Shown one piece after another: positions 42,135 to 50,183 of a stretch of DNA of 64,000 nt (positions within the stretch are counted from its first letter, which is position 1; each line of letters opens with the position of its first letter). The notes beneath the pieces were generated by a model. That model saw only the letters and a list, made by a program, of their open reading frames with translations. It searched no databases and had not been told where the DNA came from. The position numbers were made by a program, and so were the translations under genes. This DNA is from Nocardia yamanashiensis NBRC 100130. Its GTDB lineage: Bacteria > Actinomycetota > Actinomycetes > Mycobacteriales > Mycobacteriaceae. Location of the stretch: the NCBI RefSeq assembly GCF_001613325.1, contig NZ_BDCD01000044.1, positions 1-64,000 of the forward strand, written 5' to 3'.

Positions 42135-43193
42135 ATGGAGGCCATGGTGCTGGTCCTCGGGGTGTCGGCGGGCGCTGCTGGCGCACGCGCCATGCTCACC
42201 CATTCCGACCAGCCGCATCTGCCGCCCATCGACCGCTGCCTGGTGCCCAGGCGCAGCGGCGGCGGCATCGAAGAGGGCGTTTTCGAGGCCATCCGCCTGA
42301 TGCGCAAGTCCGCCGCCAAGCGCGACGAATTCATTACCGGCATCGCCGCCACCTGCCGTTGCACCTCGCACGCCGATGCGCTGCGCACCACGGCCGGCCG
42401 CAATCGCCTCACCGTCATCGACGAACCGGTCGCGCAGCTGCGCTATCTGCGGTTCACCGGCCGCCTGCCCGCCGAGGGGTCGGTAGTCCTCTACGACCTG
42501 GGCGCTTCCGGTCTCACCCTGACCCAGATCGACTGCCGCACCGACGCCATCATCGCCACCAAGCGCAGCACCGTGCTCAGCGGCGACGGCCACGACGCCC
42601 TCCTACGCTGGTTACTCGTGCGGGGCGGCGTCACCGTGGATATGGGCGTCACCCGCCGGCACAAGGAAGCGCTCGCCTCGGACCGGGTATTGACGGTCTG
42701 CGATCCGATCTCCGGCCACCGCACCGTGGTCACCCGCAGTGATTTCGCCGAGCTCGTCGAAGCCGGCATCCACCATTCGGCTTCTTTCATCCGGCACATG
42801 GTCGAGGAGACCGGCGTGCACCCCTCGGCGGTGGCCCTGCTCGGCGGCTGTTCCCGCAACAAGAGCATCCGCGACGAGCTGAAACACCAGCTGGCCATGC
42901 CGCTGATCTACGACCCGGAACCCGAGTTCGTCTCCACCCGCGGCGCGGTCCTGCTGGCCGCCGAACGCCCCTCCGCGCGCCGGGTGCGCAGCGTCCGGTC
43001 CGCGCCGGTGGTGCACGCCCACGCCAATCCCGATTCGCCGGTATCGCGCAAGAAGCTGGTGGCCGCGGTCGCCGTCACCGCCACCCTGGGCGGCACCATC
43101 GTGGGCGCGCTCGCGCTGGACCGGCAGACCGGCGACCACACCGACGGCAAACCCCCGACCGTCGAAGTGGTCGGTCCGCCCAAGCACGGCTGA
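42135..43193 (+). CDS. Membrane-anchored Hsp70/actin-fold protein (DUF7159-like)
   Basis: 352 residues from the ATG at 42135 (AGG six bases upstream); the longer frame starts with an unlikely TTG. The fold cues of the Hsp70/actin ATPase family are present in degenerate form: VLVLGVSAG at the start, a phosphate-loop-like VVLYDLGASGLTLTQID (about 121-137) and an adenosine-loop-like ALLGGCSRNKSIRDEL (about 235-250). A single membrane helix (KKLVAAVAVTATLGGTIVGALAL) is followed by a short acidic tail. Proteins of this layout are common in mycolic-acid bacteria with unknown role; lost catalytic residues suggest a sensor or scaffold, not an active chaperone. Confidence 0.65.
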   Translation: MEAMVLVLGVSAGAAGARAMLTHSDQPHLPPIDRCLVPRRSGGGIEEGVFEAIRLMRKSAAKRDEFITGIAATCRCTSHADALRTTAGRNRLTVIDEPVAQLRYLRFTGRLPAEGSVVLYDLGASGLTLTQIDCRTDAIIATKRSTVLSGDGHDALLRWLLVRGGVTVDMGVTRRHKEALASDRVLTVCDPISGHRTVVTRSDFAELVEAGIHHSASFIRHMVEETGVHPSAVALLGGCSRNKSIRDELKHQLAMPLIYDPEPEFVSTRGAVLLAAERPSARRVRSVRSAPVVHAHANPDSPVSRKKLVAAVAVTATLGGTIVGALALDRQTGDHTDGKPPTVEVVGPPKHG

Positions 43194-43199
43194 GCTACC

Positions 43200-44528
43200 T
43201 CACCGCCCGATACCCAGCCCGGTCAGCCGCAGCACACCGCGCCCACCACAGGACGCGTCGGTGCGGCGGAGTTCGGCCGGCGACCGCACCCCGCGCGCCT
43301 GCGCTTCCGCGACCAGCAGCGCCGCGGCCGCGACGGCACACTCCGGCGCACCGGCCGGGAACGTCGTGGCCCATCCGTACCAGGTCGGGTTCTGCCAGCC
43401 GCGCGCTCGCATCACGGTGGCGGGGGCCGTGGCGTAGCCGGCGTCGGAATGCAGGAGCTGCACGCTCAGGCCACCCGCCCCGAGCGATACCGCAATGCGG
43501 GTCGTCTCATCGGGCAGCAGGATCTGGAATTCCAGCGACTCGGCTCCGACCTGCGGGATCAGCTGTTCGAGCAGGGCGGTGAACAACAGGGTCAGCGCAT
43601 CGTGCCAATGACTCATGGCCTGCGCCGGTCTGCCGCCGGGGAACCATTCCGGATTGTCGCCGGGGCCATTGCGATCGAGCTGCCAGAGATAGGGCAGGTC
43701 GCCGAAATCGTGCGGGTCCGACTCGAATCGCGTACCGCCCCATTCGAATTCGAGACTCTCGTCGCGTTCGACGGTGTCGGTGTCGTGCCCTTCGAAGCGG
43801 ATCTCATCGACCCGGCCGCGCAGGATCAGCGTGCGGTTCGCGCTGCGCCAGCGCACTTCCGGGCCATCGGACCGGCCACCGTACAGCGTGGGCCCGCCGA
43901 TGACGCCGACCACCGCGTCCAGCACCGCGCCGAAGATCGCCCCGCGTTCGGCCACCGCCGCGCGATTCCGGTGTTCCCACAGGGTGATAACCGAAATCTG
44001 CTCTGCGGCAGCCATTTCCAGCCCGTCCGGCGGCCACGGCCCAGGTCCGAGGTCGTGTACCGTTCGCGCCACCCGCTCGATGCGTTCCAGATCTCGTACC
44101 GGCACCACATTCGTGACCGGCCGGGTCGGGCGTAACTCCAGCCAGGCCAACCGGCTGCTGCGTTGCAACAGCAGGGTGCGATCGGGCAGTTGCCAGCGCA
44201 ATCCGGTGGCGACGGTCGTCGAACGATGCGGTACGGGTGTGCCCGCCCGCGCCAATTCCGCGGCGAGGGTGGCGAAGTCGGCGGCGTCGTGCAGATGGGG
44301 CGGTAGCGACAGCTGTGCGCCCCGGTATTCCGGGCCCGGGGCTCCGGCCTTCCCCCGCTGGAAGTCGAGATAGCCTGCGGGCGTGGCGATCCGGGTCCAG
44401 GCGTGCGTGGACTTCACCGTCCACCAGCCCGGCGTGGTGGCCGCCGCGCGCAGCACCGCCCGCATCGACCAATCGCCGAAATCGGTGGCGCACAGCTGTT
44501 CGACCGTGTGGACCAGCTCCGCCCGCAT
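43200..44528 (-). CDS. Hypothetical protein with possible TY-Chap/YbjN-like C terminus
   Basis: 442 residues from the ATG at 44528, no signal peptide or membrane helix. The N-terminal half has a WTVKSTHAWTRIATPAGYLDF stretch; the C-terminal 130 residues have an acidic, Leu-rich helix then VMRARGWQNPTWYGWATTFP, a tryptophan-rich strand pattern like YbjN/TY-Chap proteins that assist type VII secretion or folding in actinobacteria. That similarity is weak and from pattern only. It is convergent with the Hsp70-like gene, 6 bases apart. Confidence 0.55.
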   Translation of the reverse strand: MRAELVHTVEQLCATDFGDWSMRAVLRAAATTPGWWTVKSTHAWTRIATPAGYLDFQRGKAGAPGPEYRGAQLSLPPHLHDAADFATLAAELARAGTPVPHRSTTVATGLRWQLPDRTLLLQRSSRLAWLELRPTRPVTNVVPVRDLERIERVARTVHDLGPGPWPPDGLEMAAAEQISVITLWEHRNRAAVAERGAIFGAVLDAVVGVIGGPTLYGGRSDGPEVRWRSANRTLILRGRVDEIRFEGHDTDTVERDESLEFEWGGTRFESDPHDFGDLPYLWQLDRNGPGDNPEWFPGGRPAQAMSHWHDALTLLFTALLEQLIPQVGAESLEFQILLPDETTRIAVSLGAGGLSVQLLHSDAGYATAPATVMRARGWQNPTWYGWATTFPAGAPECAVAAAALLVAEAQARGVRSPAELRRTDASCGGRGVLRLTGLGIGR

Positions 44529-44592
44529 CGGCAAACCCCCAACTCGATCGACCTGCACCGCAATGCTGTTCGGCCCTACCGACACGAAACGC

Positions 44593-44618
44593 CCCGCCTT
44601 TCCGGAAAGAAGGGCGGG
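44593..44618 (-). terminator. Hairpin after the valine operon
   Basis: CCCGCC(T)TT and AAGGGCGGG arms around CCGGAAAG, 27 bases beyond the echA stop on the minus strand. Imperfect, without a long U-run; probable terminator of the five-gene operon. Confidence 0.55.
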
Positions 44619-44644
44619 ACGTTGCGGTGGAGCGTGAGCGCAGC

Positions 44645-45421
44645 CTACTTGTTGCCGAAGTTCGGCGCGCGCTTCTCGACGAAGGCGGTCATGCCTTCCT
44701 TCTGATCGTCGGTGGCGAACAGCGAGTGGAAGACGCGGCGTTCGAAACGCAGGCCCTCGGTGAGGGTGGTTTCGAAGGAGCGGTCGACGGCTTCCTTGGC
44801 GATCATGACCGAGGGCAGCGACATGGAGGCGATGGTGGTGGCCACCTCGAGCGCGGTCGAGACCAGGTCGGCGGCCGGGACGATGCGGGAGACCAGGCCG
44901 GCGCGCTCGGCTTCCTCGGCGTCCATATTGCGGCCGGTGAGAACGAGATCCATGGCCTTGGCCTTGCCGACGGCGCGGGTGAGGCGCTGCGAGCCGCCCA
45001 TGCCGGGGATGACGCCGAGCTTGATCTCCGGCTGCCCGAACTTGGCGGTGTCGGCGGCGATCAGGATGTCGCACATCATGGCCAGTTCGCAGCCGCCGCC
45101 CAGCGCGTAGCCCGCGACGGCCGCGATGATCGGCTTGCGGAAGGCGACCAGGCGGTCCCAGCCGGCGAAGTGGTCGGCGAGGAACATGTCCATGTAGGAC
45201 TTGGTCTGCATCTCCTTGATGTCGGCGCCGGCCGCGAAGGCCCGGTCCGAACCGGTGAGCACGACCGCGCCGATCTCGGCGTCGTGCTCGAGTTCGTCGA
45301 GCGCCGCCGAGATGTCTTCGAGGACTTGCGAATTCAGCGCGTTCAGGGCCTTCGGCCGGTTGAGCGTGATGAGGGCGACGCGGCCCTTCCGCTCCAACAG
45401 AATGGTCTCGAACTCACTCAC
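44645..45421 (-). CDS. Enoyl-CoA hydratase (EchA8-like)
   Basis: Crotonase of 258 residues. It adds water to an enoyl-CoA; in this operon the likely substrate is methacrylyl-CoA, giving 3-hydroxyisobutyryl-CoA. The oxyanion hole regions are AFAAGADIKEM and GYALGGG, and the two catalytic glutamates are Glu112 (GGGCELAM) and Glu132 (FGQPEIKLG). Its ATG overlaps the mmsB stop by four bases. The sequence is close to the general short-chain EchA8 type, so it may also serve beta-oxidation. Confidence 0.92.
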   Translation of the reverse strand: MSEFETILLERKGRVALITLNRPKALNALNSQVLEDISAALDELEHDAEIGAVVLTGSDRAFAAGADIKEMQTKSYMDMFLADHFAGWDRLVAFRKPIIAAVAGYALGGGCELAMMCDILIAADTAKFGQPEIKLGVIPGMGGSQRLTRAVGKAKAMDLVLTGRNMDAEEAERAGLVSRIVPAADLVSTALEVATTIASMSLPSVMIAKEAVDRSFETTLTEGLRFERRVFHSLFATDDQKEGMTAFVEKRAPNFGNK

Positions 45422-46326
45422 GCGGGTTCCTCTCCAGATCGCTTACGGATATCGGTGACGATAGCCGAGAAGTCCTTGCCCGCTTCGTCCTGGTTGAAGC
45501 GCTGGTAGATCTCGGCCGCGAGCTGCCCGATCTGCCCGTCGACCCCGTTGGCCTGCAACGCACTGGCGGCCAGACCCAGATCCTTGGTCATCAGCGCGGT
45601 CGCGAAGCCCGGCTGGTAGTCGTTGTTCGCGGGGCTGGTCGGCACCGGTCCCGGCACCGGGCAGTAGGACGTCAGCGCCCACGACTGCCCCGACGCGGTG
45701 GACACCACATCGAAGAACTTGTCGTGCGTGAGCCCCAGCTTCTCCCCCAGCACGATGGCCTCGCCCAGCCCGATCATCGAAATGCCCAGCAGCATGTTGT
45801 TGCAGATCTTGGCGGCCTGGCCGACGCCCGCGCCGCCGCAGTGCACGACCTTGCCGCCCATGACCTCCAGCAGCGGCAGGGCGTCGGCGAAGTCGGCGTC
45901 CGCGCCGCCCACCATGAAGGTGAGGGTGCCCGCCGCCGCGCCCGCCACACCGCCGGAGACCGGGGCGTCCAGGGCCCGGTGTCCCGCTGCCACAGCCAGT
46001 TCCGCGGCCCGCTTGGCATCGGCCACGTCGATGGTCGAGCAGTCCACGAACAGCGTGCCCGGCTTGGCGGCCGCGAGGATCTCGGAGTAGAGGTCGAGCA
46101 CGATGCGCCCGTTGGGCAGCATGGTGACGACGAGGTCCGAGGCCGCCACGGCCTCGCCGGCGCTGCCGACCACGGTCGCGCCGTCTGCCTTCGCCTGTTC
46201 CTGCGCCGCGGGCACGGGATCGAAGGCCAGGACGTCGTATCCGGCCTTGACCAGGTTGGCGGCCATCGGTCCGCCCATGTGCCCGAGGCCGAGGAAGGCG
46301 ACCTTCTTGTTCACATCTGTGCTCAC
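45418..46326 (-). CDS. mmsB: 3-hydroxyisobutyrate dehydrogenase
   Basis: NAD-dependent oxidation of 3-hydroxyisobutyrate to methylmalonate semialdehyde. 302 residues from the GTG at 46326, chosen because it overlaps the upstream stop (GTGA) and gives STDVNKKVAFLGLGHMGGPMAANL with the Rossmann GLGHMG at 13-18. The substrate loop APVSGG is at 121-126 and the catalytic lysine is Lys173 in AAKICNNMLL. Coupled to the genes on both sides. Confidence 0.94.
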   Translation of the reverse strand: MSTDVNKKVAFLGLGHMGGPMAANLVKAGYDVLAFDPVPAAQEQAKADGATVVGSAGEAVAASDLVVTMLPNGRIVLDLYSEILAAAKPGTLFVDCSTIDVADAKRAAELAVAAGHRALDAPVSGGVAGAAAGTLTFMVGGADADFADALPLLEVMGGKVVHCGGAGVGQAAKICNNMLLGISMIGLGEAIVLGEKLGLTHDKFFDVVSTASGQSWALTSYCPVPGPVPTSPANNDYQPGFATALMTKDLGLAASALQANGVDGQIGQLAAEIYQRFNQDEAGKDFSAIVTDIRKRSGEEPA

Positions 46327-47408
46327 TGCTCGTCCTTCGGTGCGGCCAAACCCAATTCGTGCGCGCCGAGCGGGACGAAGTAGGCGTCCACGTCGGCGTC
46401 GGTGACGTCCGCCAGGGTCGCGGGCGACCATTGCGGATTGCGATCCTTGTCGATGACCTGGGCGCGAATGCCCTCCACCAGGTCGTGGGTGGCGAGCGAG
46501 GCGATCGACACCCGGTATTCGGAGTTCAGCGCGGTCTCCAGGTCCGCGGCGGTGCGCGCGGACCGCAGCGAGCGCAGCGTGACCTTCACCGCGACAGGCG
46601 ATTTCGCCAGCAGATCGGTCGCGGCCTTGGCGGCCTCGGCGCGGCCGTCGTTGCGCAGCCGGTTCACGATCTCCTCGACGGTGTCCGCGCTGTAGCAGGC
46701 GTCGATCCAGTCGCGCTGGGCCACGAACTCCGAAACCGGCGCGGGCTGCGCGAATTTCGCGATCGCCACATCGGCGGGGTTCTCCCGCAGCGCGTCCAGC
46801 AGCGCCGGAAGCTGTTCGGACGGAACGAAATAGTCCGCGAATCCGGCGGCGATGGCATCCCCGGCGTTCATGCGCGCGGTGGTGAGCCCGACGTGGGTGC
46901 CGATCTCACCGGCCGCGTGCGACAGCAGGTAGGTGCCGCCCACGTCCGGAATGAAGCCGATGCCGACCTCGGGCATGCCGACCATCGAGCGTTCGGTGAC
47001 CACGCGATGCGAGGCGTGCCCGGACAGCCCGACGCCGCCGCCCATCACGATGCCGTCCATGACCGCCACGTACGGCTTCGGGTACCGGCCGATGTAGGCA
47101 TTCAGGATGTACTCGTCGCGCCAGAACTTCCCGGTCGCCGATTCCGCGGCGGCAACGCCACTCGCCCCCGCGACGATGCTCTTCGCGTCGTTGTGGATGG
47201 CCACGATGTCGCCGCCCGCGCACAGCCCGCGTTCGCCCGCACCGGTGAGCACCACGGTGCGCACCTCGTAGTCGTGCTCCCACGCGCGCAGGGCGTCCAG
47301 GATGACCAGCGCCATCGCATGGGTCAGCGCGTTGATGGCCTTGGGCCGGTTCAGCGTGATGAGTCCGAGCCCGTCGCGCTTGTCGATCAAAACCTCAGGC
47401 TCGCTCAT
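46323..47408 (-). CDS. 3-hydroxyisobutyryl-CoA hydrolase
   Basis: Crotonase-fold thioesterase of 361 residues, longer than hydratases by about 100, as usual for HIBCH. It releases free 3-hydroxyisobutyrate from its CoA ester. Seen are LCAGGDIVAIHND (oxyanion region), DGIVMGGGVGLSGHASHRVVTE and MPEVGIGFIPDVGGTYLLS, all diagnostic of the HIBCH branch. It overlaps the acyl-CoA dehydrogenase and mmsB by four bases each. Confidence 0.94.
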   Translation of the reverse strand: MSEPEVLIDKRDGLGLITLNRPKAINALTHAMALVILDALRAWEHDYEVRTVVLTGAGERGLCAGGDIVAIHNDAKSIVAGASGVAAAESATGKFWRDEYILNAYIGRYPKPYVAVMDGIVMGGGVGLSGHASHRVVTERSMVGMPEVGIGFIPDVGGTYLLSHAAGEIGTHVGLTTARMNAGDAIAAGFADYFVPSEQLPALLDALRENPADVAIAKFAQPAPVSEFVAQRDWIDACYSADTVEEIVNRLRNDGRAEAAKAATDLLAKSPVAVKVTLRSLRSARTAADLETALNSEYRVSIASLATHDLVEGIRAQVIDKDRNPQWSPATLADVTDADVDAYFVPLGAHELGLAAPKDEQ

Positions 47409-48544
47409 GCTGCTCCTACTACCGAGCGGGCGACAACCACCCGCATGATCTCGTTGGTCCCCTCGAGAATCTGATGCACCCGCAGGTCGCGAACGATCTT
47501 CTCGATACCGTATTCGGCCAGGTAACCGTAGCCACCGTGCAATTGCAGGGCCTTGTTGGCCACATCGAACCCGGCGTCGGTGGCGAACCGCTTGGCCATG
47601 GCGCACAGCTCCACCTTGTCGGGGGCGTCGGCGTCCAGGGCCCCGGCGGCGCGCCACAGCAGGGTGCGGGCGGCCTCCAAAGACGTGCGCATATCGGCCA
47701 GCTCGAACTGCAGCGCGGTGTTGTCCAGCAGGCGCGAACCGAAGGCCTTGCGCTCGGCCAGATAGGCCACGGTCTTGTCCAGGGCCGCCTGCGCGCCGCC
47801 CAGGGAGCAGGCGGCGATATTCAGCCGGCCGCCGTTGAGCCCGTTCATGGCGATGCGGAAGCCGTTGCCCTCGGCGCCGAGCAGGTTGGCGGCGGGCACC
47901 CGGGCATTGTCGAGAATGACCTGGCGGGTGGGCTGCGCGTTCCAGCCCATCTTCTTCTCGTTGGCGCCGAAGGACAGTCCCGGTGTATCGGCGGGCACGA
48001 TGAACGCGGAAATCCCCCGCGCCCCTTCGGTTCCGGTGCGCGCCATGATCACGTAGACGTCGGTGCTGCCCGCCCCGGAGATGAATTGCTTGACCCCGGT
48101 GAGCAGATAGTCGTCGCCGTCACGAACGGCCCTGGTGCTCAAGGCCGCCGCGTCCGAGCCCACCGACGGTTCGGTGAGCGCGTAACTGGCCAGCAGGTCC
48201 ATCGACGTGAGCCCCGGCAGCCACCGATTCCGTTGCGCCGCATCGCCGTACGTGTCGATCATCCACGTCGCCATATTGTGGATGGAGATGTAGGCGGCGA
48301 TGGCCGGGCAGCCGGTGGCGAGCTGTTCGAAGATGCGCACCGCGTCCAGCCGCCGCAGCTCCGACCCGCCCACGTCCTCACGCACGTAGATGCCGCCCAG
48401 CCCGAGCGATCCGGCCTTGCGCAGCACATCCACCGGGAAGTGTTTGCGCTCGTCCCATTCCAGCGCGTTCGGCGCCAGTAGCTCGTCGGCGAAGGAGCGG
48501 GCGGTCTCGACGATCGCCTGCTCTTCCTCGTCTAGTACGAACAT
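47405..48544 (-). CDS. Acyl-CoA dehydrogenase, probably isobutyryl-CoA dehydrogenase
   Basis: FAD flavoprotein of 379 residues. In this context it oxidises isobutyryl-CoA to methacrylyl-CoA. The FAD/substrate motifs YALTEPSVGSDAAAL and KQFISGAGSTDVYVIMAR are clear, and the catalytic base is Glu361 in LEGTNEIMR. LHGGYGYLAEYGIEKIVRDLR is the family C-terminal signature. The substrate is assigned from the operon (mmsA, HIBCH, mmsB), not from sequence alone. It starts 3 bases after the mmsA stop. Confidence 0.92.
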   Translation of the reverse strand: MFVLDEEEQAIVETARSFADELLAPNALEWDERKHFPVDVLRKAGSLGLGGIYVREDVGGSELRRLDAVRIFEQLATGCPAIAAYISIHNMATWMIDTYGDAAQRNRWLPGLTSMDLLASYALTEPSVGSDAAALSTRAVRDGDDYLLTGVKQFISGAGSTDVYVIMARTGTEGARGISAFIVPADTPGLSFGANEKKMGWNAQPTRQVILDNARVPAANLLGAEGNGFRIAMNGLNGGRLNIAACSLGGAQAALDKTVAYLAERKAFGSRLLDNTALQFELADMRTSLEAARTLLWRAAGALDADAPDKVELCAMAKRFATDAGFDVANKALQLHGGYGYLAEYGIEKIVRDLRVHQILEGTNEIMRVVVARSVVGAA

Positions 48545-48547
48545 CGG

Positions 48548-50047
48548 TCAGTCCATGGTCGGGATGACGAAGGCGTTGGACTCCTTGAGACCGGAGGGCC
48601 AGCGCTGCGTCACCGTCTTGGTCTTGGTGTAGAAGCGGATCGAGTCCGGGCCGTGCTGGTTGAGATCGCCGAAGCCGGAACGCTTCCAGCCGCCGAAGGT
48701 GTGGTACGCGATCGGCACCGGGATGGGCACATTGATGCCGACCATGCCGACCTGCACGCGCGCCGCGAAGTCGCGGGCGGTGTCGCCGTCACGGGTGAAG
48801 ATGGCCACGCCATTGCCGTATTCGTGCTCGTTGGGCAGCGCGAGGGCCTCCTCGTAGTCCTTGGCGCGCACGATGGCCAGCACCGGACCGAAGATCTCCT
48901 CCTTGTAGATCCGCATCTCGGGGGTGACGCGATCGAAAAGCGTTGCGCCGGAGAAGAAGCCCTCCTCGCCGCCCTCGACCACCAGGCCGCGCCCGTCGAT
49001 GACCAGCTCCGCGCCTTCGTCCACGCCGATCTGCACGTAGTTGTTCACGCGGTCCACGCCGTCGCGCCCGACCAACGGGCCGAAGTCCGCACCCGGATCG
49101 TCGGAGAGGCCGACATTGAGCTTGCCGACGCGCTCGATCAGCTTGTCGCGCAGGCGATCCGCGGTCTCCTCGCCCACCGGCACCGCCACCGAGATGGCCA
49201 TGCAGCGCTCGCCCGCCGACCCGTAGCCCGCGCCGATGAGCTGGTCGGCCACATCGTCGAGGTCGGCGTCCGGCATGACGATGGCGTGGTTCTTGGCTCC
49301 GCCGAAGCACTGCGCGCGCTTGCCGTTGGCGGTCGCGGTCTCGTAGATGTACTGCGCGATCGGGGTGGAGCCGACGAAGCCGACGGCCTTGATCCGATCG
49401 TCGTTGAGCAGCGTGTCGACGGCTTCCTTGTCGCCGTTGACCACGTTGAACACACCGGCCGGCAGCCCGGCCTCGAGGAACAGCTCGGCCAATCGCAGCG
49501 GCACCGAGGGGTCGCGCTCGGAGGGCTTGAGCACGAAGGCGTTACCGCAGGCCAGCGCCGGTCCGGCCTTCCACAGCGGGATCATGGCCGGGAAGTTGAA
49601 CGGGGTGATGCCCGCGACCACGCCGAGCGGCTGCCGCATGGAGTACACGTCGATGCCGGTGCCGGCGCTCTCGGTGTACTCGCCCTTGAGCAGATGCGGG
49701 ATGCCGGTGGCGAATTCGATGACCTCGAGCCCGCGCTGGATATCACCCTTGGCGTCGGGGATGGTCTTACCGTGCTCGGCGGAGAGCAGCGCGGCCAGCG
49801 AATCCATCTCGTCCTGCACCAGGGTCAGGAACTTCATCAGCACACGGGCGCGCTTCTGCGGATTGAACGCGGCCCATTCGCGCTGCGCCGCGGCTGCATT
49901 CGCGATGACGGCTTCCACCTCGGACTTGGACGCCAGGGGCACCCGCGCCTGCACCTGCCCGGTGCTCGGGTTGTAGACGTCGCCGAATTTGCCGGACGTT
50001 CCCGGGACGTGCTGCCCGCCGATGAAGTGGGTGAGTTCGCGAACCAT
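48548..50047 (-). CDS. mmsA: CoA-acylating methylmalonate-semialdehyde dehydrogenase
   Basis: Converts methylmalonate semialdehyde, NAD and CoA to propionyl-CoA, the end of distal valine breakdown. 499 residues of the aldehyde dehydrogenase fold: NFPAMIPLWK cofactor region (151-160), GFVGSTPIAQYI, and nucleophile Cys282 in GSAGERCMAIS. The usual general-base glutamate of hydrolytic ALDHs is replaced in FGGAKNHAIV, as in MmsA. First gene of the five-gene operon and divergent from icmF. Confidence 0.95.
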   Translation of the reverse strand: MVRELTHFIGGQHVPGTSGKFGDVYNPSTGQVQARVPLASKSEVEAVIANAAAAQREWAAFNPQKRARVLMKFLTLVQDEMDSLAALLSAEHGKTIPDAKGDIQRGLEVIEFATGIPHLLKGEYTESAGTGIDVYSMRQPLGVVAGITPFNFPAMIPLWKAGPALACGNAFVLKPSERDPSVPLRLAELFLEAGLPAGVFNVVNGDKEAVDTLLNDDRIKAVGFVGSTPIAQYIYETATANGKRAQCFGGAKNHAIVMPDADLDDVADQLIGAGYGSAGERCMAISVAVPVGEETADRLRDKLIERVGKLNVGLSDDPGADFGPLVGRDGVDRVNNYVQIGVDEGAELVIDGRGLVVEGGEEGFFSGATLFDRVTPEMRIYKEEIFGPVLAIVRAKDYEEALALPNEHEYGNGVAIFTRDGDTARDFAARVQVGMVGINVPIPVPIAYHTFGGWKRSGFGDLNQHGPDSIRFYTKTKTVTQRWPSGLKESNAFVIPTMD

Positions 50048-50101
50048 GCCAGTCCTGTCTCGAAGCTTGCGCGCGAATTGCGCGGTACGTTGGCGATCCT
50101 A

Positions 50102-50119
50102 TAGTTGGACATCCAAGTA
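50102..50119. promoter_or_regulatory. Palindrome between valine operon and icmF promoters
   Basis: TAGTTGGACATCCAAGTA: inner arms TTGGA/TCCAA are perfect around CA, and the outer TA/TA also pair, with one mismatched base per side. On the left a -10-like TAGGAT (minus strand, 50096-50101) serves mmsA; on the right GATAAT (50130-50135) serves icmF. A regulator bound here would touch both promoters. Confidence 0.65.
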
Positions 50120-50183
50120 TTGGTTGTGGGATAATTCACAGCAGCTACCGGTGTGCAATGACTCCCCGAAACTTGGAGAACCC

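Noticed and set aside
43200..45074. A 624-residue protein covering 43200-45074
   Set aside because: The upper part is antisense to echA and unrelated in composition; the coherent protein begins at the ATG at 44528.
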